The position numbers were made by a program, and so were the translations under genes. From CAWEQO01 sp963811225 (GTDB lineage Bacteria; Chloroflexota; Anaerolineae; Anaerolineales; Anaerolineaceae): a stretch of DNA of 64,000 nucleotides. Every line of letters starts with the position of its first letter. Within the stretch, counting starts at the first letter, position 1. Location: positions 248,001-312,000 of the forward strand of contig CAWEQO010000012.1 in the NCBI GenBank assembly GCA_963811225.1, in the 5' to 3' direction. Below are positions 1 through 7,822 of this stretch, piece after piece. Under the pieces are notes generated by a model that saw only the letters and a program-made list of their open reading frames with translations, made no database searches and was not told the origin of the DNA.

Positions 1-670
1 CATTCGCCACGCAGTGATGCAGCAAGCGCACCGCCTCGGTATCATCCTGCAGCTGTATACGCGCGGCAGCCAGGTGCAGCGCAAACTGCAGGCACTCCGG
101 CCAACGGGCGTGGTACAGCTCGGCCAGGTGGACCACCAATTCCTGGTCGCCTTGCAAAACGGTCAACTGCAGGTGCGCGACTGCCGCCAGGGTCGAATCC
201 GGCGCGGCGCTCAGCGCCTGATGCACCCACGGCTCGGCTTCTGCCACCTGTCTCTGCCCGGTGGCAGCCAGCGCCGCCTGCAGCACACCGGTCCACTCGG
301 GCGTCACGCCCAATGCCGGCACCTTCTCGCCCAACGCCCGGACATTCGCCCACGAAGTCGCCGGGTCGCCGCTGTGGCATTTCTGCTGTGCTTGCGCCAA
401 TGCAGACCAGGCAGCTGCAAATTCCGGGTCCAACCGGCACAGTTTCTCCAGTATCGATAGAGCCTGCTGCTCCTTGCCATCCCCTAAGAGGGCTTTGGCC
501 AGCAGGAGGTTCATCCCCAGATCGCCGGGGTAGACCGCCAGCCAGTTGAGCGCAGCCTGACGGGCAAAGCGGTACGAGTGGGCGGTCAGCGCCGCTTCCG
601 ACAAACGGGTAAAGCCCGGGCGGTCGAAGTATGTTCCGGTAAAGCGGTCGGCTTGGTTCGATGGGATCAT
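1..670 (-). CDS. TPR-repeat protein, 3' end outside window
   Basis: An open frame reads from an ATG at 670-668 to the left edge with no stop, so the C-terminus is missing. The translation begins MIPSNQADRF and is rich in the Ala/Leu-spaced helix pairs of tetratricopeptide repeats, for example WSALAQAQQK and ALSILEKLCRLDPEFAAAW. The start overlaps the stop of the upstream 1823-aa TPR gene in an ATGA arrangement (670-667), which points to translational coupling. TPR proteins usually scaffold protein complexes; no catalytic motif is visible, so no specific function is assigned. It is the third gene of the operon behind the sigma-54-type promoter at 6517-6533. A 220-aa open frame on the same strand (42-704) is a shadow of this gene. 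Confidence 0.8.
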   Translation of the reverse strand, partial: MIPSNQADRFTGTYFDRPGFTRLSEAALTAHSYRFARQAALNWLAVYPGDLGMNLLLAKALLGDGKEQQALSILEKLCRLDPEFAAAWSALAQAQQKCHSGDPATSWANVRALGEKVPALGVTPEWTGVLQAALAATGQRQVAEAEPWVHQALSAAPDSTLAAVAHLQLTVLQGDQELVVHLAELYHARWPECLQFALHLAAARIQLQDDTEAVRLLHHCVAN

Positions 671-3600
671 AGCGTTGTTTTTGCCTCCTGCGTGTTATGC
701 ACAAGATTCAGTGCAATAATCGCACCAAGCTGGCGGCGGATGCTTAAGTCTTCCGGAGCCAGTTTGGCTGCCTTCCTTAGCATGGTCTCTGCGCCCAGGT
801 AGTCCTTACTCTCGCGCAGGATCAGGGCAGCCGCATAGTACGGGCGAGCGTCCTCGGGCGACACCAGCACGGCCTGTTGGTAGATGCGCAGGGCCTGCAT
901 ATCCTCGCGCCGCTCCTGGTGGGTCTTGCCCAGCTCGATGTAGGCTTCAATGGTAGATGGGCATTGGCGGATGGTCTCGCTCAAATAGTGGATGGCCTGG
1001 TCAAGCTGGCCGGTCTTATGCTGGATGCGCCCCATCAGCAGGTTCAGGTCCGGCTGGTTGGGATCCAGGCGCAGCGCGGCATGGATGCTGCCCTCGGCAG
1101 CTTTCAGATCGCCGCTGTCGAAGTGAGCGTGCGCCAGCATCCCCAGCGCCTCGATGTTGTCCTCGTTCTTGAGCAGGATATCCTGGATCAGCGAGAGCGC
1201 CGGCTGCGGCCCCTTGATCTTGCATACAAGGCGAGCGCGCTCGATCAGCAGCGCATCGGGGGAGGTCACAGCCGGCAGGCTGTGCTCGATCACTTCCAGC
1301 GCCTCGTTCCAGCGTTCCTGGCGCTTGAGCGTCTTGGAGAAAAACAGGATCACGTCGGCCCGCTTGGGATCGCGCTGCAGCGCCACCTGCGCATATTCCT
1401 CGGCCAGGTCATTGCGCTCCATCTCCAGGGCGATCTCGCCGCACAGCAGCAGCGGCAGCGGCGACGCCGTGTCGAGGGCGATCGCTCGTTCCGCCTGGGC
1501 CAGCGCATCATCCAGCGCACCGGCCTGCTGGTAGGCCTCGGCCAGGGTTAATAAGACTTCAGGGTTCTCCAATTGCAGCAGGTGCGGCTTGTTGAGGGTC
1601 TCCACCGCCATCAGCGGCGACTGCTGGTACAGGTAAGCCCTCGCAAGCGACAGGGCATACGCCGTTTTCTGGTTGTCCAGGTCCACCGACTCGCGCCAGT
1701 GTTGGATATCGGCCCCATACGGGCCCGCCACGGTCGCCAACTCTGCCGCCCAAGCGTGCCACTCGGGCTCGTCCGGCCAGACATGCAGGGCATTTTCAAT
1801 CGAGTTGAACGCCAGGGCAAACACCCCCGCCTTCTCCGCCGCCAGCGCCACGGCTGCCTGGCACAGTGGATCGTTCTGCGCCGCGCTTGCCGCCTGCTGA
1901 GCCAACTCCAGCGCCTTCTCCGGCTCACCGGCCAGCAGCGCCATGGACAGCTCTAACTGGGCGTCGATGCGCCCAGGCGCGCTCTGCGCCACCTGGATCG
2001 CCACCGGCAAGTTATTCAACCTCCGCAGCGCCGCCGACAGGGCCGCCGCTTCGGAGGGCCGGTGGTTGGAGGTCATGAAGGCCCGCACGTTGGCGGAGGT
2101 GGCCTGGAAAGCTACCCGGCCGCGCAGCTGCCAGCGGGCAATCTCTTCCGAATGGCTCAGTTTCGCCGCACTTTCCAGGGCCTGCTCGAACTGCTCGGAC
2201 CGTTCCGTCGACAGGGATTGCGCCCCCGGGGCGTGCCGGTTGCATTTTAAGGCTGCGCACAAGTTGCGGCGCTCGGCGCACAGCGCCAGGATACGCACCC
2301 GCTCCAGGTAAGCTTGCGGGTTGAATGCCTCGTTCTTCACGGCCTGCTCACTCCAGCGCACGGCCTCTTCCCAACGCTGCAGATCGAAAGCCGCCTGGGC
2401 CAGCCACATCGCCCGCCCGCGCAGGTATTCCTTCGACATATCGAATGAGGTGGTATAGGTCGGTTCGCTAGAAGCGTAGCTCTCACTCAGCTCGATCGCC
2501 TTTTCGTAGATCACCCTGGCTGTATGGGCATCTCCCTGGCGGGCGAAAATGCGCGCCTGGAGTAACAGCAAGTGCGGATGTTCGGGCGCTTCCAGCAGCC
2601 CCTGGCTGAGGAAAGCCGCCGCCCGCCCGTCCTTGCCCTGCGCCAGGGCATATCCCGCTTTCAGGGCCGCCAACCCCACCCGGGCTTCGGTCTCCTGCGG
2701 CGTGGAATGGCCCTCGAAGATGCGCTCGTTCAGCTCAGTCGTTCCGGGGAGCTCCAGCAGCTTGGCGGCGCTGTCGTGCTTTAGCAGCGCTTCGGACAGG
2801 CTGCCCACCAGCCATTGGAAAGTCGTCTCCGCAGGGCGTAGTTCCAGCGCCATCTGAGCGTGATACAGCGCCGAAGTCAGGTTGCCGAGATCGCGCAGCA
2901 GCAGCGCAATGCGGGCATGGATGCCGGCTCGTTCGTTCAGCGCCTCCTGCCACCCCACCGCCGGCACGATCACGGTCGTTTTTAGTTCGCCCAACGCCTT
3001 GCCCTCTCCCGATTCCTTCAGCTTCAGCGCCCGTTCCAAGCACGCCAGCGCCGCCTGAGGGCGGGATAGCACCCGCAGCAGGTCGGACTGGAAGACGTGC
3101 AGCGCGACGTCCTCGGGGGTGCGCTCGACAGCCGCCTGGACGATCTCCAAAGCGCCGTCCGGGTCGCCGGTCTGCAGGGTCAGGCGCGCCGCTTCGAACA
3201 GCAAGCTCGATTCCGGGGATGCGCTGCGCTCGATGGCGGTGCGCAAGCAGCCCAAGGCTGAGACCGGATCCTGCATGCGCAGGTAGGCATAGGCCGCCTG
3301 GCGCAGGTGCGCCGGTTCGACGCCCCGCAGCTCTACCAGCGACTCCAGCCCCGCCCGGGCAGCCGTCAGGTCGCCCAGCTGCAGCAGCAAGCCGGAGAGC
3401 CGCAGCCAGTAGTCCGGGCGATCCGGGGCCAGCTGGGTGGCGCACTGCAGCGCGTCGATGGCTTCGTATTCCTCGCCCAGCTCCACCGCCATCCCGGCGA
3501 ACCAGGAGAGCGTGTCCAGGTCGTCCGGCGCGAGCCGTTGGGCGTAGCGCGCCACTTGCAGGGCCTCCTGCGGCAGGTCGGCGGCGAAGTAGGCCTGCGC

Positions 3601-6138
3601 CAGCAGCCGCTGGAAGAAAACATTGTCCGGTTGGGCCTGCGTGGCCTCTTGCAGAGCGGCCAGGGCTGTCTCGGTCTGCCCGAGGGCTAAGGCTGATTTG
3701 CCAAAGCCGCCCTGCACCCGCCAGCGCCACTCCGGCGCTTCGGACTCGGCCAATTCGACCAGGCCCTTGTAGATCTCCACGGCGGCATCCGCCCGGCCGC
3801 GCGCCCCCAGCGTCTCGGCCAGCAGCAGCAAAGCCCGGAAGTCGTCCGGCGAGAGCGCCAGCGCTTTTTCGAGCGACTGTTGGGCGTTGACCAGCCTGCC
3901 GATATCGATCGGCGACGCGCCAGTCAGCAGCTGTCGCCAGTCGCCGATCAGGGTCTCGGCGTAGCGAATGTGCCACTCCAGCACCGGCGGGCTCTTCTGC
4001 AAAGCCACTTCCAGCGCCGGGATGGCCTTATCCCGCTCGCCAAAGGCCAACAGCACCTCGGCGGCCGCATAAGCAAGATTGGGCTCGGTCGGCCATTTCT
4101 GGCGGGCTTTTGCCAGCGCCTGTCGAGCTTCGGCCAGGTGCCCAAGCGAGAATAGGGTCCGCCCGAGCTGCAGAGTCACGTCCAGCGACTCGGGGATCAG
4201 CCCGGAGGCTTTCTTCAAGAACGGCAGCGCCTCCGACAGCGAACCACTTGACAGACACGCCTCTGCCAGTGAGTAGTTGATCTCCGGTGAGTCGGGCACC
4301 GAGAGCACACCCGCCCGTAGGGTCTCCAGGGCGCGCTGTGTCTCGCCGTTCTGTTCATAGATTTCGCTCAACACCAGCCAGGGCATCGCCTCGTCCGGGA
4401 TCAACAAGGTTGCCCGGCTCAGGTATTGGATCGCCTCCTGGGGCCGGTCCTGATCGGCCAGGGCCTTACCCATCCAGGCGTTCGCCATGCCGTGATTGGC
4501 GTTACGGTCCAGCAGCAGGGTGCAGGCTTCGATGGCCGGCTGCGAGCGGCCCGATTGTAAGGCGCTGCCCGCATACGCCACCCAATCCTCTTCCCCGGCC
4601 TCGTCCATCAGCCGCACCACCTTCTCGCGTTCGGTGAAGGACTGCTCCCAATCCCCGGAAGTCTCCAGCAGGTTCGCCAGCTTGCGGTGATGCTTGGGCT
4701 CAAACGGTTCCAGCGCCAGCGCCGACTGCGCCTGCTCGATTGCGCCCAGCAGGTTGCCCAAATGCTGCAGGGTTTCGCAGGCCAGTTCCATCAGGGAGAC
4801 GTCCGCCGGGCGAGTTTCCAGCGCCCACTGCACGAACTCCAGCGCCTCCTCCAACAGGTCCAGGTCGATCAGCGTCTGGGCGGTCTCGTCCGGGTCCCAT
4901 TCCGACAGGCTGGCCGCCGACAGCAGTTCCCGGTCTGGGCGTTTCTGGTTGCGCAGTACACGCAGCCGGTCGACCGCCGAGCGGGCCATCTCACGAGCGG
5001 CATCCCGGTCGCCCTGACGGGCGGCAATCCCGGCCTGGGCGATCTGCACCAGCGGGTGGACGGTCTCGGGCGGCAGAGATGCGAGCAGCGTCTTGGCGTG
5101 GACGTGCTTGCCCAGTGAGAGCTGCACGCTTTCCGGAAGCGCCGCTGAAGCGCCCGCCCATTCCAGGCTCTCGACCGCCGGGAACACCAGATCCTGATGG
5201 TCCAGGCGGACGGCCTGGTCGGCCAGCCGGGCGCTGAGCCCTGCCAGCCAATAGCGGGCCGCCTCGCGTGCCGATATCAGCAGCGATAACCCCTGCTCCC
5301 CCTGCCCGGCCAGAGCGTGCAGCCGCGCCAACAGCTCCAGCTCGCGCGCCCGGCTCATCGCCTCCAGCGGCGCGACCTGCGACAGGTCGATCACTTTGGC
5401 GTCCTTTCCGGCACGGCTGCGCTCTTCCAGGATCAGCCCGGCCAGCTGAGTCGCTAACCGAGTTTCGCCCCGGCCGCTGAGATCGACCAGCCAATCTAAC
5501 TGCTCCGCCAGACCCAAACGCCGCAAAATGCGCGCCAAGATCGTCTTGCGCTCATCGGCCTGCATCGGATTCGCCAGCAGGGCGTGCCCGATCAATGCGA
5601 ACGCCGGCCAGCCCTTCTTCTGCGGAAGCAGCGACTCCAACATCTCGGCCGGGTCGGGCGCCAGCCCATACAGACACGCAAGCGGAGTGCGCCAGATCTC
5701 GGAAGCGGCAGCTGAGCCACCGCCCGCCAAAGCCATCTCGGCCGCCATACCCTTCCAGGATTGGGTCAATCGACGCCGTTCGCGCAGCGCCAGCGCCAGC
5801 AGTCCCGCTTCCTCGATCGAAGCGGGCTTCTTTGCCGAGCGCATCGCAGCCTCGTAAGCTTGCAGGGCGCGCTGGCGCAGCGACTTTTCAGGGGCAGGCA
5901 TGGAAATGGCGGAGAGGGAGTCAGCGTTGATCTCCCCGCCCAACGCCGCCAGGGCCAGCCCGGCCGGGCTCCACGCGGCGGGCTGATCTCCCGCCCCGGC
6001 CACAATTTCTTTCAAAAAAGCTTCCTCCTGCAGACCGGCCAGCATCAGCGGGTCGATCAGGAGGGATTTGAACACCATGGATGCCGATTCAGGGGACAGC
6101 AGCTGCTGGAGAGAGGTCAATAACGAGTTGGGTTGCAT
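667..6138 (-). CDS. Giant tetratricopeptide-repeat protein (1823 aa)
   Basis: Almost the whole 1823-aa protein is built of degenerate TPR units of about 34 residues with the A-x-x-x-P pattern, such as ALALEPFEPKHHRKLANLLE and AIQYLSRATLLIPDEAMPW. There is no signal peptide and no membrane segment, so it is probably a cytoplasmic scaffold. A run with CAERRNLCAALKC near residue 1280 carries several Cys and interrupts the repeat pattern. The start has an AGGAG six bases upstream and lies 19 bases after the stop of the small membrane-protein gene. The stop overlaps the next TPR gene. Sigma-54 promoter, membrane protein and two TPR proteins therefore look like one transcription unit. The function is unknown; a role in assembling or sensing a large complex is inference only. 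Confidence 0.85.
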   Translation of the reverse strand: MQPNSLLTSLQQLLSPESASMVFKSLLIDPLMLAGLQEEAFLKEIVAGAGDQPAAWSPAGLALAALGGEINADSLSAISMPAPEKSLRQRALQAYEAAMRSAKKPASIEEAGLLALALRERRRLTQSWKGMAAEMALAGGGSAAASEIWRTPLACLYGLAPDPAEMLESLLPQKKGWPAFALIGHALLANPMQADERKTILARILRRLGLAEQLDWLVDLSGRGETRLATQLAGLILEERSRAGKDAKVIDLSQVAPLEAMSRARELELLARLHALAGQGEQGLSLLISAREAARYWLAGLSARLADQAVRLDHQDLVFPAVESLEWAGASAALPESVQLSLGKHVHAKTLLASLPPETVHPLVQIAQAGIAARQGDRDAAREMARSAVDRLRVLRNQKRPDRELLSAASLSEWDPDETAQTLIDLDLLEEALEFVQWALETRPADVSLMELACETLQHLGNLLGAIEQAQSALALEPFEPKHHRKLANLLETSGDWEQSFTEREKVVRLMDEAGEEDWVAYAGSALQSGRSQPAIEACTLLLDRNANHGMANAWMGKALADQDRPQEAIQYLSRATLLIPDEAMPWLVLSEIYEQNGETQRALETLRAGVLSVPDSPEINYSLAEACLSSGSLSEALPFLKKASGLIPESLDVTLQLGRTLFSLGHLAEARQALAKARQKWPTEPNLAYAAAEVLLAFGERDKAIPALEVALQKSPPVLEWHIRYAETLIGDWRQLLTGASPIDIGRLVNAQQSLEKALALSPDDFRALLLLAETLGARGRADAAVEIYKGLVELAESEAPEWRWRVQGGFGKSALALGQTETALAALQEATQAQPDNVFFQRLLAQAYFAADLPQEALQVARYAQRLAPDDLDTLSWFAGMAVELGEEYEAIDALQCATQLAPDRPDYWLRLSGLLLQLGDLTAARAGLESLVELRGVEPAHLRQAAYAYLRMQDPVSALGCLRTAIERSASPESSLLFEAARLTLQTGDPDGALEIVQAAVERTPEDVALHVFQSDLLRVLSRPQAALACLERALKLKESGEGKALGELKTTVIVPAVGWQEALNERAGIHARIALLLRDLGNLTSALYHAQMALELRPAETTFQWLVGSLSEALLKHDSAAKLLELPGTTELNERIFEGHSTPQETEARVGLAALKAGYALAQGKDGRAAAFLSQGLLEAPEHPHLLLLQARIFARQGDAHTARVIYEKAIELSESYASSEPTYTTSFDMSKEYLRGRAMWLAQAAFDLQRWEEAVRWSEQAVKNEAFNPQAYLERVRILALCAERRNLCAALKCNRHAPGAQSLSTERSEQFEQALESAAKLSHSEEIARWQLRGRVAFQATSANVRAFMTSNHRPSEAAALSAALRRLNNLPVAIQVAQSAPGRIDAQLELSMALLAGEPEKALELAQQAASAAQNDPLCQAAVALAAEKAGVFALAFNSIENALHVWPDEPEWHAWAAELATVAGPYGADIQHWRESVDLDNQKTAYALSLARAYLYQQSPLMAVETLNKPHLLQLENPEVLLTLAEAYQQAGALDDALAQAERAIALDTASPLPLLLCGEIALEMERNDLAEEYAQVALQRDPKRADVILFFSKTLKRQERWNEALEVIEHSLPAVTSPDALLIERARLVCKIKGPQPALSLIQDILLKNEDNIEALGMLAHAHFDSGDLKAAEGSIHAALRLDPNQPDLNLLMGRIQHKTGQLDQAIHYLSETIRQCPSTIEAYIELGKTHQERREDMQALRIYQQAVLVSPEDARPYYAAALILRESKDYLGAETMLRKAAKLAPEDLSIRRQLGAIIALNLVHNTQEAKTTL

Positions 6139-6157
6139 GGGCGCTCCTGGCGTGGTG

Positions 6158-6481
6158 CTACAGTATCTGCCGGATGACGAAATAAGCGGATAGGATCAGG
6201 ACAAAACCGGAAATGAACAGGAAGATGCCGACCCCCGTGGCGGTTTGCACCAGCCCGTTGAGCGACTCGATCAGCTGTGAGGCATTCCCCACCAGCCCGG
6301 CCACATCTTCGGCGATGCCTTTCTGCGCCAGCCGGGCCGTCTGTGTGGCAATCACACGCACATCCTCGCCCAGCACGCGTGATACAAGGATGTAAACTCC
6401 CAGCCCAGTGGACAAAGCGCCGATGACGAACAGCCCCGCCGATAAGGTCAGGATGAAATCGTGAACGGATAGTGAAAACAT
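6158..6481 (-). CDS. Small two-helix membrane protein, sigma-54 operon leader gene
   Basis: This 107-aa protein has a hydrophobic segment near residues 9-34 (FILTLSAGLFVIGALSTGLG), a polar, probably helical linker with alternating Ala/Gln/Leu (about 38-80), and a second membrane segment near 83-105. No known family was recognised. The gene is the first of the TPR operon and starts 36 bases downstream of a near-perfect sigma-54 promoter. An AGGAGG lies just upstream of the ATG. It ends with TAG, which shows that amber is an ordinary stop codon here. It may be a membrane anchor for the TPR proteins encoded after it, but that is inferred only from gene order. Confidence 0.75.
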   Translation of the reverse strand: MFSLSVHDFILTLSAGLFVIGALSTGLGVYILVSRVLGEDVRVIATQTARLAQKGIAEDVAGLVGNASQLIESLNGLVQTATGVGIFLFISGFVLILSAYFVIRQIL

Positions 6482-6516
6482 AAGGCAGCCTCCTGATTGT
6501 TGATTCAGAGACGATG

Positions 6517-6533
6517 ATGCAAGATATGTGCCA
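6517..6533 (-). promoter_or_regulatory. Sigma-54 (RpoN) promoter of the TPR operon
   Basis: Read on the minus strand the site is TGGCACATATCTTGCAT. It matches the sigma-54 consensus TGGCACG-N4-TTGCA at all but one position, and the essential GG (-24) and GC (-12) are ten bases apart. It lies 36 bases before the ATG of the small membrane-protein gene, in non-coding DNA, on the right strand, and next to the rpoN/kinase/activator operon. The predicted start of transcription is near 6507. Confidence 0.8.
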
Positions 6534-6571
6534 GGTTGTTATTTTTCTGTAATGGAGTCTTTTTTACGAGA

Positions 6572-6640
6572 ACGTGCCTGAAATCACAAGGCGCCGGCAG
6601 CGACCGTGTCGCTGCCGGCGCCTTGTGATTTCAGGCACGT
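6572..6640. terminator. Perfect 32-bp inverted repeat (terminator-like)
   Basis: The arms 6572-6603 and 6609-6640 are perfectly complementary over 32 bp with a 5-base loop. The repeat sits just after the stop of the response-regulator gene and before the sigma-54 promoter of the next operon. No strong U-tract follows on the minus strand, so it is not a textbook intrinsic terminator, although the stem would be extremely stable. Confidence 0.6.
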
Positions 6641-6648
6641 TTCATTCC

Positions 6649-7821
6649 TTACTCTTGCTTGGACACATCCGACGGCAAATGCGGTAAATCGATAGCCTCG
6701 TCATCGCAGAACAACATCGCTCGCTCGATTGAGTTCGCCAGCTCGCGGATATTCCCCGGCCATTGGTACTCCAGCAGCGCGTCCATGGCCCGCGGCGTCA
6801 CGTCCGTGATGTTGGTCCCCAGGCGTGGATTGCTCTTGCGGATGAAGAAACCCACCAGCTCGGCGATGTCACTCTTCCGCTCGCGCAGCGCCGGCAGGTG
6901 CAGGTCCACCACCTTCAGGCGGTAATACAGGTCTTGCCGGAACTGCTGGTCCTTAATCATCATCTGCAAATTACGGTTCGAAGCCGCAAGGATCTGCACG
7001 TCGATGTGGATCATATTCGTGCCGCCAACCCGGCGGAAGGCGCGCTCCTCCAGCGCCCGCAGCAGCTTGGCCTGGATATCCATCGGCATCGATGAGATCT
7101 CATCCAGGAACAGTACGCCCCCATCCGCAACCTCCAGCAGTCCGTGCTTGCGCCGGTCCGCGCCGGTAAAAGCGCCCGCCTCATAGCCAAACAGCTCCGA
7201 TTCGAGCATCGTGTTCTGGATGGCCGCGCAGTTGATGGCGATAAACGGTTTTGACGCCCGCGGCCCGTTGCTGTGGATGAAGTGCGCCAACACCTCTTTG
7301 CCCGTGCCCGTCTCACCCGTCACCAGCACCGAGACCGACGCCGCTGCCGCACGCTGCGCCTGATTGATCACCGACTGCATCTTCGGGCTGTTGCCGACGA
7401 TAAACTGAGTCTTCTGGTACTGCGTCTCGCGCAAGTGGGCCAGCTCGCGGCGCATGGCAATCATCTCGCATGCCCGTTGAATCGAACGCTCCAGCTGGTT
7501 AAGCTGGATCGGTTTGGTCAAAAAGTCGTGCGCGCCGTTCTTCATCGCCTCCACCGCCATGTCGATGTCGCCATAGGCGGTGATCAAAATGATCGGCGGT
7601 CGCAGCGGCCAGTGAGCTGTCTCGTACAGCAGGTTTGGTCCGTAGCCGTCCGGCAGCTGCACGTCCAGCAGCACGACGTCACCGTCGCCGCGCTGCAAGC
7701 AGCTGCGCGCCTCTTCCAGGGTGGCCGCTCCGATCACTTCATAGCCTTTACCCTCTAAAAAATCTCCAATAAAACAGCGCGCATTTTCTTCATCGTCGAC
7801 GATCAGAATGGTCACACCCAT
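6649..7821 (-). CDS. NtrC-type sigma-54 activator lacking the Fis/HTH domain
   Basis: The 390-aa protein begins with a receiver domain (about 1-120; phospho-acceptor Asp53 in LLDVQLPDG, Lys103 in FLTKPI). A sigma-54-interacting AAA+ domain follows (about 142-375), with Walker A GETGTGKE (169-176), the sigma-54 contact loop GAFTGA (216-221), Walker B VLFLDE and sensor II WPGNIREL (354-361). It then ends at residue 390, where family members normally carry a C-terminal Fis-type HTH. It should therefore act on RpoN holoenzyme without a DNA tether, as described for FlgR and CtcC. The ATG follows the kinase stop by one base, so this is the output partner of that kinase. Confidence 0.92.
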   Translation of the reverse strand: MGVTILIVDDEENARCFIGDFLEGKGYEVIGAATLEEARSCLQRGDGDVVLLDVQLPDGYGPNLLYETAHWPLRPPIILITAYGDIDMAVEAMKNGAHDFLTKPIQLNQLERSIQRACEMIAMRRELAHLRETQYQKTQFIVGNSPKMQSVINQAQRAAAASVSVLVTGETGTGKEVLAHFIHSNGPRASKPFIAINCAAIQNTMLESELFGYEAGAFTGADRRKHGLLEVADGGVLFLDEISSMPMDIQAKLLRALEERAFRRVGGTNMIHIDVQILAASNRNLQMMIKDQQFRQDLYYRLKVVDLHLPALRERKSDIAELVGFFIRKSNPRLGTNITDVTPRAMDALLEYQWPGNIRELANSIERAMLFCDDEAIDLPHLPSDVSKQE

Positions 7822-7822
7822 G

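Noticed and set aside
42..704. 220-aa minus-strand open frame
   Set aside because: Low-complexity Gly/Arg/Pro translation without family features; the overlapping frame from 670 encodes clear TPR helices.
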